Below are positions 13,288 to 14,064 of a stretch of DNA of 14,064 bases, piece after piece. The DNA comes from JANWLD01 sp036278875 (lineage in GTDB: Bacteria; Patescibacteriota; Saccharimonadia; Saccharimonadales; 2-12-FULL-41-12). The stretch lies in the NCBI GenBank assembly GCA_036278875.1, contig DASUKF010000032.1, positions 1 to 14,064 on the forward strand. Direction: 5' to 3'. Positions within the stretch are counted from its first letter, which is position 1; every line of letters begins with the position of its first letter. The position numbers and the translations under genes are program-made. The notes below the pieces were generated by a model, which saw only the letters and a program-made list of their open reading frames with translations, had not been told where the DNA came from and did no database searches.

Positions 13288-14064
13288 ATGGTACAACAAG
13301 GTAGTTTTACGCGGTTTCTAAGCGGAATTGGAGCACTAGCTTTAATCTTGGTTTTGGCTCTCCAAGTTTTACCGGCCAGTAAGGTCCACGCTAGTCCAAT
13401 AACAAACGCTAGTTTTACACTTCAGGATGGATCAGGCGGAGATGGCGGCTCATTGCCAAGCGGTACAGTCAACCATTTATTTAATTTTGATATACCTAGT
13501 ACTTCAAGCGCTGATACAATACAGTTTAAATATTGCACGACGGAAATAGTACCGGGTAGCGGCGGCTCATGTACTACTCCTCCATTAGGTCTTGATGTCA
13601 GTGGCGCATCACTCGGCAATGATGCCAGTACCGGATGGACGATTTCAAGTCAAACTACTGATACTGTTACTATAAGCGGTACGGCTATACCAAATTTTTC
13701 GGGTTCTAAGACTTTCCGTCTTGATGATGTAATTAACCCTTCGGCTACAAACACAACGTTTTACGTCTACATTGTCACATACAGCGGAGGCACCAGCGGA
13801 ACGTTAATAGATGAAGGTGCGGCTGCGGCCAGTACGTCCAGTGCTATCAACCTCGAGGGGACTATGCCCGAATCTCTAGTCTTTTGCACCGGTGGTACTG
13901 TCAGCGTTGATGTTAATAATGTACCCGACTGCTCTACCGCTACCAGCGGCGATATAGACTTTAACCAGTTGTTCTCGCCTACTGACACGGCTTGGGCTAC
14001 TTCCCAGATGGCGGCTTCTACCAATGCTACTTCCGGCTATGCTATAACCGTTAACGGGCCGACT
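13288..14064 (+). CDS. Secreted beta-rich surface protein, C-terminus cut by window edge
   Basis: The frame is open from the ATG at 13288 to the last base (259 residues, no stop). Signal peptide 1-35: polar and basic start, hydrophobic core at about 14-29, cleavage after V-H-A. The mature part is Ser/Thr/Gly-rich with cysteines at the C-T-T and S-C-T-T-P-P motifs and later at L-V-F-C-T-G-G and D-C-S-T-A. The block S-L-V-F-C-T-G-G then D-C-S-T-A-T-S-G-D-I-D-F then S-Q-M-A-A-S-T-N-A-T-S-G-Y-A-I-T is distinctive and continues past the edge; its second half resembles the gene at 9912. The ribosome binding site is only an A-rich stretch with AAAGAAAA. Function unknown; export and surface location likely. 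Confidence 0.78.
   Translation, partial: MVQQGSFTRFLSGIGALALILVLALQVLPASKVHASPITNASFTLQDGSGGDGGSLPSGTVNHLFNFDIPSTSSADTIQFKYCTTEIVPGSGGSCTTPPLGLDVSGASLGNDASTGWTISSQTTDTVTISGTAIPNFSGSKTFRLDDVINPSATNTTFYVYIVTYSGGTSGTLIDEGAAAASTSSAINLEGTMPESLVFCTGGTVSVDVNNVPDCSTATSGDIDFNQLFSPTDTAWATSQMAASTNATSGYAITVNGPT

Overview
The window looks like chromosomal DNA from a member of the Candidate Phyla Radiation (Patescibacteria); Saccharibacteria is my best guess, held with moderate to low confidence. The grounds are compact gene packing (no gap above about 170 bases), a very high share of secreted beta-rich proteins, and an unusual F-type ATPase cluster. TGA is used as an ordinary stop codon in several overlapping atp genes, so this is not one of the CPR lineages that read UGA as glycine. 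No RNA gene, insertion sequence, CRISPR array or prophage was seen.

Layout. Bases 1-2647 carry three minus-strand genes for exported or membrane-anchored proteins: a secreted protein cut by the left edge, a one-pass membrane protein with four cysteines outside, and a membrane-anchored SurA/PrsA/PpiC-like foldase. A 166-base divergent region (2648-2813) then leads into a tight plus-strand operon at 2814-8769. It encodes a c-subunit-like membrane protein with a large extracellular domain, then b, delta, alpha, gamma, beta and epsilon subunits of an F-type ATPase. Facing it, four bases past the last stop codon, is a minus-strand one-pass surface fibre protein (8774-9790). From 9912 to the right edge are three plus-strand secreted proteins: a 249-residue beta protein, an 817-residue seven-repeat propeller/fibronectin protein, and the start of a third that shares a module with the first.

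The most interesting part is the atp operon. Its gene order is that of a standard atp operon (b-delta-alpha-gamma-beta-epsilon), but the usual atpB (a) and atpE (c) genes at the front are missing. In their place is one 275-residue protein: a signal peptide, a roughly 170-residue extracytoplasmic beta domain, and a C-terminal two-helix hairpin with a c-ring-like cytoplasmic loop (G-R-N-P) but no carboxylate at the expected proton-binding position. The beta subunit keeps its catalytic residues but has lost both aromatic residues of the adenine pocket. Alpha, beta and gamma end in charged tails, and epsilon lacks its C-terminal helices. My reading is an F1-type rotary or conformational ATPase joined to a non-proton-translocating membrane partner that reaches outside the cell. 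It may be a mechanical or transport device rather than an ATP synthase, in the spirit of the F1-like 'X0' ATPases of mycoplasmas. That function is inference. The surface and export genes around it suggest a role at the cell envelope.

Regulation visible in the sequence: a near-identical palindrome lies directly after the -10 box of two of the minus-strand genes, which suggests one shared regulator, and extended -10 type promoters recur.
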